64,000 bases of DNA from Corynebacterium dentalis (GTDB taxonomy: Bacteria > Actinomycetota > Actinomycetes > Mycobacteriales > Mycobacteriaceae): assembly GCF_900232865.1 (NCBI RefSeq), contig NZ_OCTS01000007.1:1-64000 (forward strand). Reading direction: 5' to 3'. Below, in pieces: positions 8,741 through 18,221 of the stretch. A program made the position numbers and the translations under genes. The notes beneath the pieces were generated by a model. It made no database searches. It had not been told where the DNA came from and was given only the letters and a program-made list of their open reading frames with translations. Position 1 is the stretch's first letter. Every line of letters starts with the position of its first letter.

Positions 8741-10408
8741 TTAGTTCTCCGGGGTCTCGGGGCTCAGGGCGGTGAAGCGAACTTTCTCGCCGGGGGCGAG
8801 TTGCGCGGCGATGTCGAGGTCTTCCTCTAGCACCGTGGCGATAACGGGGTAGCCGCCGGTGACGGGGTGGTCGGCGAGGAAGACTACGGGCAGGCCGGAT
8901 GGTGGAACTTGGACACAACCGGCGACCATGCCTTCGGAGGCCAACTCGCCTTCGTGGCTGCGTTTCAGTGGGGTGTTTGTGTTGTCGACGCCAGACTCGT
9001 CCTCATCTGGTAGCGCCAAGCGGAGCCCGACGCGGTTGGACTGTCCAGTCACGATCCAGTCCGTGGAGCAGAAGCGTTCGAATTCCTGGCGAGAGAACCA
9101 GTCATCGCGCGGGCCGGGGATGCAGCGCAGTTCGCTGGTGGCGCGCAATGGGTTGCTTCCGGTGGCACCGACGGAAGCGGTGGCGGTGCGTCGGCCGATG
9201 CTGAGGGCACAGCCGTGCTCCAGGGGGCGGGGTCCGAGGCCGGACAGGACATCGGTGGAAGAGGATTCCAGCACCTGCTCGGCGATGAAGCCCCCGCGTG
9301 CGGCGATGTAGTGGCGCAGCCCGCTGCCAGGTTCGGAGGTGGGTTGAACCGTGAGAGTGGCTCCGGCGCGTACGAGTACGGGTGAGGCTAGAACGTGTTC
9401 TGCGGCGCCTACGGTAACGGTGGCCAGGGCACCCGTGACACACACCACGGTATCCGTGGTTGCGGTCAGGGTGATGCCCCCGATGTTCTCTATCACTGCT
9501 GCTGCGGAGGGGTTTCCGAGGACGTCGTTTGCCACCCATGCACTGGAACGGTCGGCCGCTCCCGAACGGTTGACGCCCATGTCTCCAAAGCCTTGGCGAC
9601 CCGAGTCTTGGAACAGTGACTGCAGGCCGGGGTTATCCACGGTGAATGCGGGGCGAGACGGGGTGCGCGAGTGCGATGGGCGCTTGGTTTCCGCCGGTGT
9701 GTGAGTAGAGGTCACGGTGGCTTGATCGCGGACTGAGCGATAGGTCACGGCGTCACCTGGTTGGAGCAGAGCTGGGGGATCGGCGTGGGTATCCCACATG
9801 GGCGTTTCCGTTCGCCCGATGAGTTGCCAGCCGCCGGGGGAGGTGCGTGGATAAACCGCTGAGAAGTCTCCGGCGAGGCCTACCGCGCCGTTGGGCACGG
9901 CAGTACGCGGGGTTTCTAGCCGCGGGATATTCCACTCGAATGACCCACCGTCGTTAGTGCTCGAGGACGAGTCTTCGCCGAGCATGGGAACACAGTAGGT
10001 AAACCCAGGGGCAAAGCCGCCGAAGGCTGCGGTCCATTGCTGTTGGGTGTGCCGTTCGATGAGCTCTTCGGTGGAGATACCTAGGTGCTCAGCTACGCCC
10101 GCCAGATCTTCGCCGTCGTAGATCACGTCGATGGTGATGTCTCGCGAGGAGGATGCGCTGCGCTGCGCTGGGGTGAAGCTCTGTAGCTCGGTGCGGGCAC
10201 GCTGGGCGTCTGCGCGGGTGGCGAACAGCACCAGCACGGTGGTGGCAGCAGCGATGGCTTCCACCTGACCACGCAGGGGAGAGCTGGTCAGCTGCGCGTG
10301 CCAGGTCATCACGGACGAGAGATCTGGGAGTACGATCAGCCAACCTTTGGTGCCAACGGGGCGCAGTTGCGGGGTTGCAGTGTGTGCTGCGGAGGGGGAG
10401 TGGCTCAT
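8741..10408 (-). CDS. pxpBC: KipI-KipA fusion (5-oxoprolinase subunits B and C / AHS1-AHS2)
   Basis: A 555-residue fusion. Residues about 10-250 match the KipI/AHS1 family (FGGFAPGFTYC and a proline-rich IPRLETPRTAVPNG loop). Residues about 265-550 match KipA/AHS2 (NPGLQSLFQDSGRQGFGDMG). In other bacteria PxpB and PxpC act with PxpA as an ATP-dependent 5-oxoprolinase. The same two domains form the carboxyltransferase of urea carboxylase and of urea amidolyase. Overlap of four bases (ATGA) with pxpA upstream and 14 bases to the biotin carboxylase gene downstream place it in one operon. Whether it works as oxoprolinase, as carboxyltransferase, or both is open. Confidence 0.88.
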   Translation of the reverse strand: MSHSPSAAHTATPQLRPVGTKGWLIVLPDLSSVMTWHAQLTSSPLRGQVEAIAAATTVLVLFATRADAQRARTELQSFTPAQRSASSSRDITIDVIYDGEDLAGVAEHLGISTEELIERHTQQQWTAAFGGFAPGFTYCVPMLGEDSSSSTNDGGSFEWNIPRLETPRTAVPNGAVGLAGDFSAVYPRTSPGGWQLIGRTETPMWDTHADPPALLQPGDAVTYRSVRDQATVTSTHTPAETKRPSHSRTPSRPAFTVDNPGLQSLFQDSGRQGFGDMGVNRSGAADRSSAWVANDVLGNPSAAAVIENIGGITLTATTDTVVCVTGALATVTVGAAEHVLASPVLVRAGATLTVQPTSEPGSGLRHYIAARGGFIAEQVLESSSTDVLSGLGPRPLEHGCALSIGRRTATASVGATGSNPLRATSELRCIPGPRDDWFSRQEFERFCSTDWIVTGQSNRVGLRLALPDEDESGVDNTNTPLKRSHEGELASEGMVAGCVQVPPSGLPVVFLADHPVTGGYPVIATVLEEDLDIAAQLAPGEKVRFTALSPETPEN

Positions 10409-11178
10409 AGGAAACTTCCGACCTGCACGCCGTTGCTCTCCAGCGTGTTCTTGATTTGCTCAGCCATCGTGACAGCGCCGGGGGAATCGCCGTGTACGCA
10501 GACAGACTCTGCTTCGAGAGTCAGAACGGAACCGTCGATGGCCTCGATTTCGCCACTGGTGGCCATGCGCAACACCCGCTCGGCAACCACGGATGGGTCG
10601 TGGATGACTGCGCCTTCTTCCCGGCGGGAAACCAGCGTGCCATCTGGGTTGTACGCGCGATCCGCGAAGACTTCCTGGATCACCCGCAATCCCTGGGATG
10701 TGGCGTACTCGGCCGCATACGCGCCGGGCAGGAGCATGACGGGGAGATCACCGAAAGCTTTGATGCCGTCAATGACCGCGCGGGCCTGCTGCTCGTGGTG
10801 GACGATGGTGTTATACAGCGCGCCGTGGGGCTTGACGTAGCGCACGGATGTGCCGTGGGACTTGCACAGAGCTTCGAGAGCGCCGATTTGGTAGAGGGTT
10901 TCATCGGCGAGTTCGGCCGGTGCGTAGTCGATGAATCGACGCCCAAAACCAGCGATGTCGTTATAGCCCACGTGGGCTCCGACTGTCACTTGGTTTGCTT
11001 GAGCTGCGGCGATGGTCTGGGAGATCGCGTGTGGGTCTCCTGCATGAAAGCCGCAGGCCACATTGGCGCTGGAGACGATCTTGGCCATCGCTGCATCGTC
11101 GCTGACGGGATTTCCCGCGGTGGTTTCTCCCAAATCGGCATTGAGATCAATGCGCAACGGTGAGTTGTTCTGAGCCAT
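10405..11178 (-). CDS. pxpA: LamB/YcsF family protein, 5-oxoprolinase subunit A
   Basis: A 257-residue soluble protein opening with IDLNADLGE and carrying SANVACGFHAGDP and VKPHGALYN, the signature segments of the LamB/YcsF (PxpA) family, of usual length. PxpA is proposed to hydrolyse the activated 5-oxoproline ring. It is the first gene of the operon. The ATG has an AAGGAG site and follows a promoter whose -10 (TAGATT on the minus strand, 11226-11231) overlaps the shared operator. Together with the KipIA fusion it gives a complete PxpABC set. Confidence 0.92.
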   Translation of the reverse strand: MAQNNSPLRIDLNADLGETTAGNPVSDDAAMAKIVSSANVACGFHAGDPHAISQTIAAAQANQVTVGAHVGYNDIAGFGRRFIDYAPAELADETLYQIGALEALCKSHGTSVRYVKPHGALYNTIVHHEQQARAVIDGIKAFGDLPVMLLPGAYAAEYATSQGLRVIQEVFADRAYNPDGTLVSRREEGAVIHDPSVVAERVLRMATSGEIEAIDGSVLTLEAESVCVHGDSPGAVTMAEQIKNTLESNGVQVGSFL

Positions 11179-11215
11179 TGCTTCACTCCTTGTGTGGGAA
11201 TGGTCCCCATGTGGA

Positions 11216-11231
11216 ATTGTTCAACAATCTA
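11216..11231 (-). promoter_or_regulatory. Operator and -10 box of the pxp-like operon
   Basis: The 13-bp palindrome ATTGTTCAACAAT (11216-11228) overlaps a minus-strand -10 TAGATT (11226-11231), 38 bases before the pxpA start. It is identical to the element before the transporter gene except for the central base. Placement over the -10 and start site predicts repression by the operon's own GntR regulator. Confidence 0.7.
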
Positions 11232-11313
11232 GAGCCATGGTAGCCGTTGACTACAGAATATGTGTACTCCGTCACGTTTTTGGTGGCAGGGTCATGTACG
11301 GCACATAACCTGC

Positions 11314-11994
11314 CTAGCCCCGAGTGCCGTGCTTCTCCGGATCCAGCAGCAACAAATTGCGCTTGGTCTCACACACTTCATCGACCAAGTCCACAAAACC
11401 TTCCAAGGCAGCCCACTGATCAGCGGGAATCGCCTTCTCCGCTGCCTCCCATACGGCCGGATCATCGGTACCCCACGCCACAGGCATGGGTGAAATCTCT
11501 TCGAAAAGCCCCTTGGAATGCATCGTCTGCACACCGGTGACAGCCATCGACGGAACCTTTGCGCCGACCTCGCGAGGAACACCCGGGATAGAAGTAACAG
11601 GGCGCGCAGCCAAGGCTGGGCGAGAAGGATTATCAGGGTTCGCCGTGGCGTCGACCAAAGAAAGAAGGACCATATCCCGCGCGTTGACCTTGGCCACCAC
11701 CGCGGGAGCCAGATCGTACATGTTGTAGTAGTGCTGCGGGGCGCCCATCTTGCGCGGCAGGATCGGGATGATGATCAGGCACATCAGCGCAAAAAAGCCG
11801 AAGGTGATGCCCAGCGCGAACGAGGTGACGGTGGGGCCGAGGAACACAAACAGCGCAACCACAGCCAGGATCATCAAGGCAGCGAGGATGGCCGCCGAGA
11901 TCTGGAGGCGCTTGGCGTCGCGGAAGAACTCGTTGTGCTTGCGCGCGTAGTCCTCATCGACGTCAAAGTGGAAGGGGGTCATGAAAGAACTCAT
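11314..11994 (-). CDS. DUF3239-like membrane protein
   Basis: A 226-residue protein with two adjacent membrane helices at about residues 30-80 followed by a soluble domain of about 140 residues rich in prolines and valines. The arrangement resembles the DUF3239 family of corynebacteria and relatives, whose function is not known. Its ATG overlaps the stop of the XPB-type helicase gene by four bases (ATGA), so the two are cotranscribed. A second in-frame ATG four codons later is a possible alternative start. Confidence 0.75.
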   Translation of the reverse strand: MSSFMTPFHFDVDEDYARKHNEFFRDAKRLQISAAILAALMILAVVALFVFLGPTVTSFALGITFGFFALMCLIIIPILPRKMGAPQHYYNMYDLAPAVVAKVNARDMVLLSLVDATANPDNPSRPALAARPVTSIPGVPREVGAKVPSMAVTGVQTMHSKGLFEEISPMPVAWGTDDPAVWEAAEKAIPADQWAALEGFVDLVDEVCETKRNLLLLDPEKHGTRG

Positions 11995-13721
11995 GGTAAT
12001 TCCTTAGCATTGTTGGAATCGGAGGGCTGGACGGGCTCAGGAGACTCGGAAGGCGCAGCTTCCTCGGGCGCATCCGGCAGGTCGAAGGAATCGACGATTC
12101 GGTAGCCGTACCCCTGCTCCGCCAAGAACCGCTGGCGATGCGCCGCATAATCAGCATCCAAGGTGTCCCGGGCAACGATCGAGTAGAAGAACGCTCCGCC
12201 GCCGTTAGGCTTCGGGCGAAGGATGCGGCCCAAACGCTGCGCCTCCTCTTGGCGGGAACCAAACGTGCCGGAAATCTGGATGGCAACGGACGCGCCGGGC
12301 AAATCCACCGAGAAATTCGCCACCTTGGACACAGCCAGCACCGGCACCTCACCGTCGCGGAACTGCTGGTAGAGCTTCTCGCGCGTGGCGTTGCCGGTCT
12401 TGCCATCGATGACGGGAATGTCCAGTTCCTCGGCGATCTCCTGCAACTGATCCAAGTATGCGCCGATGATCAGCGTGGGCTCATCCGGATGCATCGCCAT
12501 GATCTTGCGCACCACCTTGTTCTTGGTGGGTGTGGTGGCGGCCAGGCGGTACTTGTCCGTCTGCTCGGCGGTGGCGTACACCATCCGTTCTGCGTCTGTG
12601 AGCTGCACGCGCACCTCGGTGCAATCCGCGGGGGCGATCCAGCCCTGGGCCTCGATGTCCTTCCACGGTGCATCGAAGCGCTTCGGCCCGATGAGGCTGA
12701 ACACGTCTCCTTCGCGGCCGTCCTCGCGCACCAGGGTGGCGGTCAGGCCGAGCCTGCGCCGGGACTGCAAGTCGCTGGTCATGCGGAAAACGGGTGCGGG
12801 CAGCAGGTGGACTTCGTCGTAGATGATCAGGCCCCAGTCACGGGAATCGAAGAGCTCCAGCGCCCGGAACTCGCCCTTCGTCTTGCGCGTGACCACTTGG
12901 TACGTCGCGATCGTGACGGGGCGAATTTCCTTGCGCTCGCCGGAGTACTCGCCGATTTCGTCCTCTGTCAGAGAGGTACGGCGGATCAACTCGTCCTTCC
13001 ACTGCCTGCCGGCCACGGTGTTGGTCACCAAGATCAACGTGGTGGCCTTGGCCTTGGCCATGCTGGCCGCACCCACCATCGTCTTGCCTGCGCCGCAGGG
13101 AAGAACCACCACGCCAGAGCCACCTTCCCAGAAGCTATCTGCGGCCATCTCTTGGTAATCGCGCAGCTCCCACTGCTCCAGCTCCTGGCTGAGCTCTATG
13201 TGGTGCGCCTCGCCGTCCACGTATCCTGCGAGATCCTCGGCGGGCCAACCCACCTTGAGCAGCTCCTGCTTGAGGCGGCCGCGCTCCGACGGGTGCACCA
13301 CCACGGTGTCCTCGTCTAGGTTGCTTCCCAGCATCGGCTTGATCTTCTTGTGGCGCTGAATTTCGGTCAGCACCGCGCGGTCCGTGGTCTCCAGAATCAG
13401 CCCGTGAGCCGGGTGTTTCTGCAGTTTGAGCCGCCCATAGCGGTCCATCGTCTCGGCGATATCGATAAGCAGTGGCTGTGGCACGGGGAAGCGACTGTAG
13501 CGCTCCAGCACGTCCATGACCTGCTCCGCGTCGTGTCCCGCCGCGCGTGCGTTCCACAGCGCCAGCGGAGTGATGCGGTAGGTGTGGATGTGCTCCGGTG
13601 CCCGCTCCAGCTCGGCAAACGGTGCCAGCGCGTTGCGGGCCTCGGTGGCCTGCTCGTGGTCGATTTCCAGCAGCACCGTTTTGTCCGATTGCACGATGAG
13701 TGGTCCGGTTCCAATGCTCAC
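11991..13721 (-). CDS. DNA repair helicase, XPB/Rad25 family
   Basis: A 576-residue superfamily 2 helicase. The N-terminal 180 residues form the damage-recognition-like domain. Then come Walker A PCGAGKT (about 208-214), the DEVH box (302-305), the RED motif (332-334) with the following thumb segment, and motif VI QRLGRILRP. These are hallmarks of bacterial and archaeal XPB proteins such as the mycobacterial ercc3 product. XPB opens DNA with 3'-5' polarity in nucleotide excision repair or transcription-coupled processes; the role in actinobacteria is less clear. The start is GTG with an AAGGGA-like site. The last about 20 residues are acidic and proline-rich and probably disordered. Confidence 0.92.
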   Translation of the reverse strand: MSIGTGPLIVQSDKTVLLEIDHEQATEARNALAPFAELERAPEHIHTYRITPLALWNARAAGHDAEQVMDVLERYSRFPVPQPLLIDIAETMDRYGRLKLQKHPAHGLILETTDRAVLTEIQRHKKIKPMLGSNLDEDTVVVHPSERGRLKQELLKVGWPAEDLAGYVDGEAHHIELSQELEQWELRDYQEMAADSFWEGGSGVVVLPCGAGKTMVGAASMAKAKATTLILVTNTVAGRQWKDELIRRTSLTEDEIGEYSGERKEIRPVTIATYQVVTRKTKGEFRALELFDSRDWGLIIYDEVHLLPAPVFRMTSDLQSRRRLGLTATLVREDGREGDVFSLIGPKRFDAPWKDIEAQGWIAPADCTEVRVQLTDAERMVYATAEQTDKYRLAATTPTKNKVVRKIMAMHPDEPTLIIGAYLDQLQEIAEELDIPVIDGKTGNATREKLYQQFRDGEVPVLAVSKVANFSVDLPGASVAIQISGTFGSRQEEAQRLGRILRPKPNGGGAFFYSIVARDTLDADYAAHRQRFLAEQGYGYRIVDSFDLPDAPEEAAPSESPEPVQPSDSNNAKELP

Positions 13722-13813
13722 GCGTGGTCCCTTCTTCCTCTGTTTTTAGGTGTGTGTCTTCTTCTTTTCCGACGCCAGCGCGCCGAAATTTTCACGCAAT
13801 CTACCAAGTTTAC

Positions 13814-16096
13814 TCACACTGGCACTTCCACGGCGGCCACGCGATGTGGCTGCACAGTGAAGCTTTCTCCGGTGTCCTCCATGACCGCGGAGATCACAGA
13901 GGGGCTCATCATGATCACCGAGATCCATTCTTTAGCCCGGGCTCCTGCGTAATCCACGTAGTGAAGGCGCACCTTCGTTCCCGCGGAGTATGCCTGCCGC
14001 AGCTCGGTCATGATTTCGCGGGTGGCACGGACAGTGCGGGTATCAGAGTTGTGGGAGCCGGTGTCTGGGTCGTCGTTTTCTGCGGTAGACAGTGCACGAC
14101 GAAAACCTTCTACCGCTTCCGCGAGTTCCCTCGCGAAGTCTGCGCGCGGGTCCACTGAAGGGTCGAGCTCGTGCCGGCGCGGGGTGGGGACTCGGTGAGG
14201 AGTGGAACCGCGACCGCTTCGCTCAGTGGCTCCAGAGATCTCCGGGGCTTGGCTGGAATCTGAAAGGGCGCGGGTGGCGTCGTCGATAAGATAACGCAAG
14301 GACTGCGGAACGGACTCGATCCCGCCGGGGGCCATGCGACCGAGGAAATCGGAGATGCTGGCGGGGGTTTCGCCGATCGAGAGGGCGCGGAGGAATGAGC
14401 TTTTGCTGACGCGCCACACGCTGGCCATGCCGGTGGATTCCGCGTCTGCGATGCGAGACAGAGCGCGGTGGTCTTCCGCGGTGAGCAACCCGGGCGCCAT
14501 GATGGTGTGGTCGCCTTGGATGATCAGCATGTCTACGGGGTCGGGGAGAACGGACTCCAGTTGGGTGGCGAGTTGTGCGACCACGTGGCGAAACGGCATA
14601 GCCTCGCCCGAGGCAAGGGCGCGGTGCCACTGACTGATGACGGTGCCCAACGCACGGGTGGCCGATGTGGCGGTGACCTCTGGAGAGCCTGTGTGCTCCT
14701 GCTTCGGAGGGAGGGACGAGGTAGGTGCGGCGAGACCCAGGTGATGAGCCTCCTCTACAAGTTCCTTCCACGCGACGCGAGTGGCGTGCGTGGCCAAAGC
14801 CGGGCGGAGTGCCCAGAGATATGTCTCCGGGTTAGGGGCCGTGAAAACCGCAGGGAAGAAACGACGGAGCTCTGCGGCATACGTGGCATGCAGGTGCGGC
14901 TCGAAGGGGCGTTGCTCAGAATCTCGAGTGAGCCAGGACTGGTAGTTAGCGCCGGCCCAGCCCAACAGAAGCATGGCCCACTGGGTGGCAAGTGGGGCTT
15001 CTGCGAAATCCAAGGCGTGCTCGGTGAGAGCCCAGTAAGTACCGCCGTTGTCTTCTGCCGGGGTGGGCTCGGGAAACTCCCGGGCGAGGAAGTTGCACAG
15101 GTACAGGAGGGTGAGCTGGTGCGTCACGGTCTCCGGAGAGGTGTTGAGGCGACGGGCGATCTTGCCGATCTCGCGAGTACCAATGCCTCCACTGGTCAGG
15201 GGTTGAATGGGATGGGCGCTAAGGTCCGTGATGAGTGCAGTGAGCTCTTGGATCGTCTGTACCGCGGTGGAAGCGGCTGCGGCATCCGGACGAGCTGAGG
15301 CCTGGAAATCGGGGTGTGGGGCGAGCGCATCTTCTGCCGGAATCCAGGGGAAATCGCCTCCAGGTTCGGAAATGAATCCGCCCTTGAGATGCATGGCAAC
15401 CCGCCCCGATAGGCGCGCGGTGGATTCGTCCAGCTGATCCAGTACTCCCAGGCGCACCATGGTGGGCAGTGGAGCGGCAGGATCCGCATAGGGCCGCAGA
15501 GAGGCGGAATTCCCGACACCTCCTGCGCGCGAAAGCGTTCCGAGCAAGCGACGTTGACGAGGGGGAAGACTATTGACTACCTCGGGGAGTTCCGCAGTGG
15601 GGATGGGGCAGCGATGGCAATCAGCCAAGCGCCACAGTTCCTCGGTGGCTGGCTCGAATAGGGGAGGAAGGTGTGCGGGGATGCGCAGTTCAGAGTCGCC
15701 CTGGGATTCAGAATTAAGACGCAGATGAGGGGAAAACACCAGGCCCCATCGCGCCAAGCTGGCAACCGCGGACTGTTGCTCTTCACGGCTGGGACGTTTG
15801 TCCGCAGGGGTGCCTGCGATGTCGAACAGTTCAGTGAGAGTGTCTTCGAGATCTGTGGAACTCACTGGATGAGAAGCTGCGCCAATTTCACAGGCCGCGT
15901 GCACGGTGGCGAGCTCCAAGGCGGTGAGCTGGTGGAGTGCAGGTTCGGGAATCGTCGTGCCGCGGAACTGCTCTGCCAGAGCCGACGAACCCTCCGCGTG
16001 AAGGCGCCACAGCAAAGCGGCGATCTCTTCATCGGAATGTTGGGAAAGCCACACCGGGTAGGTGAGGGCTGGTTCCGTACTTGCGGAGGTATTCAT
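13814..16096 (-). CDS. Large helicase-associated protein (XPB companion, C-terminal Ssl2-like domain)
   Basis: A 760-residue protein encoded immediately before the XPB gene on the same strand, 92 bases apart. It has no Walker motifs. The middle and C-terminal parts look like repeated winged-helix modules and the helicase-associated XPB/Ssl2 domain. Mycobacteria have the same neighbour pair (Rv0862c next to the XPB gene Rv0861c). A flexible Ser/Arg/Pro-rich stretch occurs near residues 640-670. I infer a partner or loading factor of the XPB helicase. Start ATG at 16096; no clear ribosome binding site. Confidence 0.8.
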   Translation of the reverse strand: MNTSASTEPALTYPVWLSQHSDEEIAALLWRLHAEGSSALAEQFRGTTIPEPALHQLTALELATVHAACEIGAASHPVSSTDLEDTLTELFDIAGTPADKRPSREEQQSAVASLARWGLVFSPHLRLNSESQGDSELRIPAHLPPLFEPATEELWRLADCHRCPIPTAELPEVVNSLPPRQRRLLGTLSRAGGVGNSASLRPYADPAAPLPTMVRLGVLDQLDESTARLSGRVAMHLKGGFISEPGGDFPWIPAEDALAPHPDFQASARPDAAAASTAVQTIQELTALITDLSAHPIQPLTSGGIGTREIGKIARRLNTSPETVTHQLTLLYLCNFLAREFPEPTPAEDNGGTYWALTEHALDFAEAPLATQWAMLLLGWAGANYQSWLTRDSEQRPFEPHLHATYAAELRRFFPAVFTAPNPETYLWALRPALATHATRVAWKELVEEAHHLGLAAPTSSLPPKQEHTGSPEVTATSATRALGTVISQWHRALASGEAMPFRHVVAQLATQLESVLPDPVDMLIIQGDHTIMAPGLLTAEDHRALSRIADAESTGMASVWRVSKSSFLRALSIGETPASISDFLGRMAPGGIESVPQSLRYLIDDATRALSDSSQAPEISGATERSGRGSTPHRVPTPRRHELDPSVDPRADFARELAEAVEGFRRALSTAENDDPDTGSHNSDTRTVRATREIMTELRQAYSAGTKVRLHYVDYAGARAKEWISVIMMSPSVISAVMEDTGESFTVQPHRVAAVEVPV

Positions 16097-16297
16097 AACC
16101 GTTCTATTTTAGCGTTCTTCGTGGACAGATCTTGCAGCGTGCATTTCCTGCTATGGGATAAAACCCCAGCAGAGGGCGCGGGGCACAGGCGGGTTGGCTA
16201 TGACGCGGGACCGATGGGGGCTGATGAGGGGTTACAGGGGGATCCAAAAGCCGGCAAAGTATGTGGTTTTGAGCCGTCTTATGCAAAGATGTAAAGC

Positions 16298-16486
16298 ATG
16301 TCTAACGTTTCAAAAAAGGGCTACGTCGATGCAGGCTGGCCGACTGATATCCCTGAAGGTAAGCACGCCGTCACGGAGCTGGTGGCTGACACCGCGGGCG
16401 CCCTGAGCCCTTATGGTGACGTGGAATTTCCTGTGGATCCTTCCACTTTGAACTACGTGCACCCTTACACGGTGATCAACAAGTAG
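16298..16486 (+). CDS. Small conserved protein (62 aa)
   Basis: A 62-residue protein, soluble, slightly acidic, starting MSNVSKKGYVDAGWP and ending PYTVINK. Small proteins of this kind lie beside the XPB helicase genes in corynebacteria and mycobacteria. It starts divergently 201 bases from the helicase-companion gene. Codon use is ordinary and the gene is followed by a strong hairpin at 16589. No function can be assigned. Confidence 0.7.
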   Translation: MSNVSKKGYVDAGWPTDIPEGKHAVTELVADTAGALSPYGDVEFPVDPSTLNYVHPYTVINK

Positions 16487-16588
16487 CTCTTCGGCTATCA
16501 ATCCCACAGTGTGTGGTGATTCGCCGATTCGGCATATGTCCGAGTGAGGATTTTCATACGCCTTGCGCCGGACCCCGCCTTCATAAGC

Positions 16589-16636
16589 AAAAGATCCGCC
16601 GTTCCAGAAGGTGATTCTGGAACGGCGGATCTTTTA
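16589..16636. terminator. Bidirectional terminator between the 62-aa gene and rpf
   Basis: Arms AAAAGATCCGCCGTTCCAGAA and its near-exact complement flank the short loop GGTGA. T runs occur on one side and A runs on the other, so it can end transcription from both convergent genes. Confidence 0.85.
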
Positions 16637-16650
16637 TTGATCCAGCTGCA

Positions 16651-16676
16651 TCTAGGCAACCAGGTGGTTGCCTAGA
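16651..16676. repeat. Second hairpin, 3' to rpf
   Basis: A perfect inverted repeat, TCTAGGCAACCA and TGGTTGCCTAGA with GG between them, lies 12 bases beyond the rpf stop. No T run follows it, so it may stabilise the rpf mRNA 3' end or act with the terminator next to it. Confidence 0.6.
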
Positions 16677-16687
16677 TCAGACTGACA

Positions 16688-17494
<807 letters not shown>

Positions 17495-17629
17495 CTACGA
17501 TAGCGGTTTATTACGATTGAGTCACGTTTATGCCAATTTGTGGCCATAGCGCCGTGGGGTACGCATATGAGGAAATCCCCGCTGGCCTGCCGTTTATCTA
17601 AAAGTAACCAAAACGTTATGCTTTTGTGA

Positions 17630-17645
17630 TGTGAGTAAAATCACA
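17630..17645. promoter_or_regulatory. GlxR (CRP-type) binding site
   Basis: TGTGAGTAAAATCACA matches the GlxR/CRP consensus TGTGA-N6-TCACA exactly. It lies about 295 bases before rpf and 188 before the cold-shock gene. GlxR is the cAMP-responsive global regulator of corynebacteria, and rpf genes are known members of its regulon in C. glutamicum. Confidence 0.75.
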
Positions 17646-17832
17646 TTTTGCAGTCAGGGCAATGAGGCGGGTGGGACATTTGGGACTTGCGCCGTGCTTG
17701 GGTAATCTAACGATTCACTTATCGCCCGCATGGAAAGTTTTTGACCACAACTACAGCGGTACCCACCACGGAATGCCGCGCCAAGTAGCCCATGTAGACG
17801 TACAAAATACGACGGAAGTTGAAGGTGAACTG

Positions 17833-18216
17833 ATGCCTACCGGCAAAGTGAAGTGGTACGACTCCACCCGAGGATTTGGATTTGTATCCAACCCAGGGGA
17901 TGAGGACGTCTATGTGGGATCCCAAGTTCTGCCCGAGGGAGTTTCAGAACTGGTTCCTGGCCAGCGCCTGGAATACGATTTCGCCGCTGGACGTCGCGGT
18001 CCGCAGGCTCTGCGCGTCACCGTCTTGGATGAAGGTCCGCGCCGAGCCAAGCACAAGTACAAGCCAGCTGAGCTGCGCGGAATGGTTCAAGACACCATTA
18101 CCGTGTTGGACTCTCGGGTGTTGCCTGTCCTGGAGGCCGGTCGCAGACCAGAGCCGAAGGAAGCACGACAGATCGCAGAGATCCTACGCACGATCGCTCG
18201 GGAACTAGATAGCTAG
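17833..18216 (+). CDS. cspB: Cold-shock-domain protein with C-terminal extension
   Basis: A 127-residue protein. The first 65 residues form a cold-shock domain (GKVKWYDSTRGFGFVS). RNP1 is intact, but RNP2 reads DVYVG where most cold-shock proteins have DVFVH, so one nucleic-acid stacking histidine is lost. The remaining 60 residues are helical and charged and extend well beyond the usual 67-70 residue Csp. The ATG at 17833 follows AAGGTGA. A longer in-frame reading from 17662 lacks a plausible start context. Likely an RNA or single-stranded DNA chaperone of the CspB type. Confidence 0.85.
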   Translation: MPTGKVKWYDSTRGFGFVSNPGDEDVYVGSQVLPEGVSELVPGQRLEYDFAAGRRGPQALRVTVLDEGPRRAKHKYKPAELRGMVQDTITVLDSRVLPVLEAGRRPEPKEARQIAEILRTIARELDS

Positions 18217-18221
18217 ACGGC

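Noticed and set aside
12138..13319. 393-codon open frame opposite the XPB helicase
   Set aside because: Entirely antisense to a gene with intact helicase motifs.
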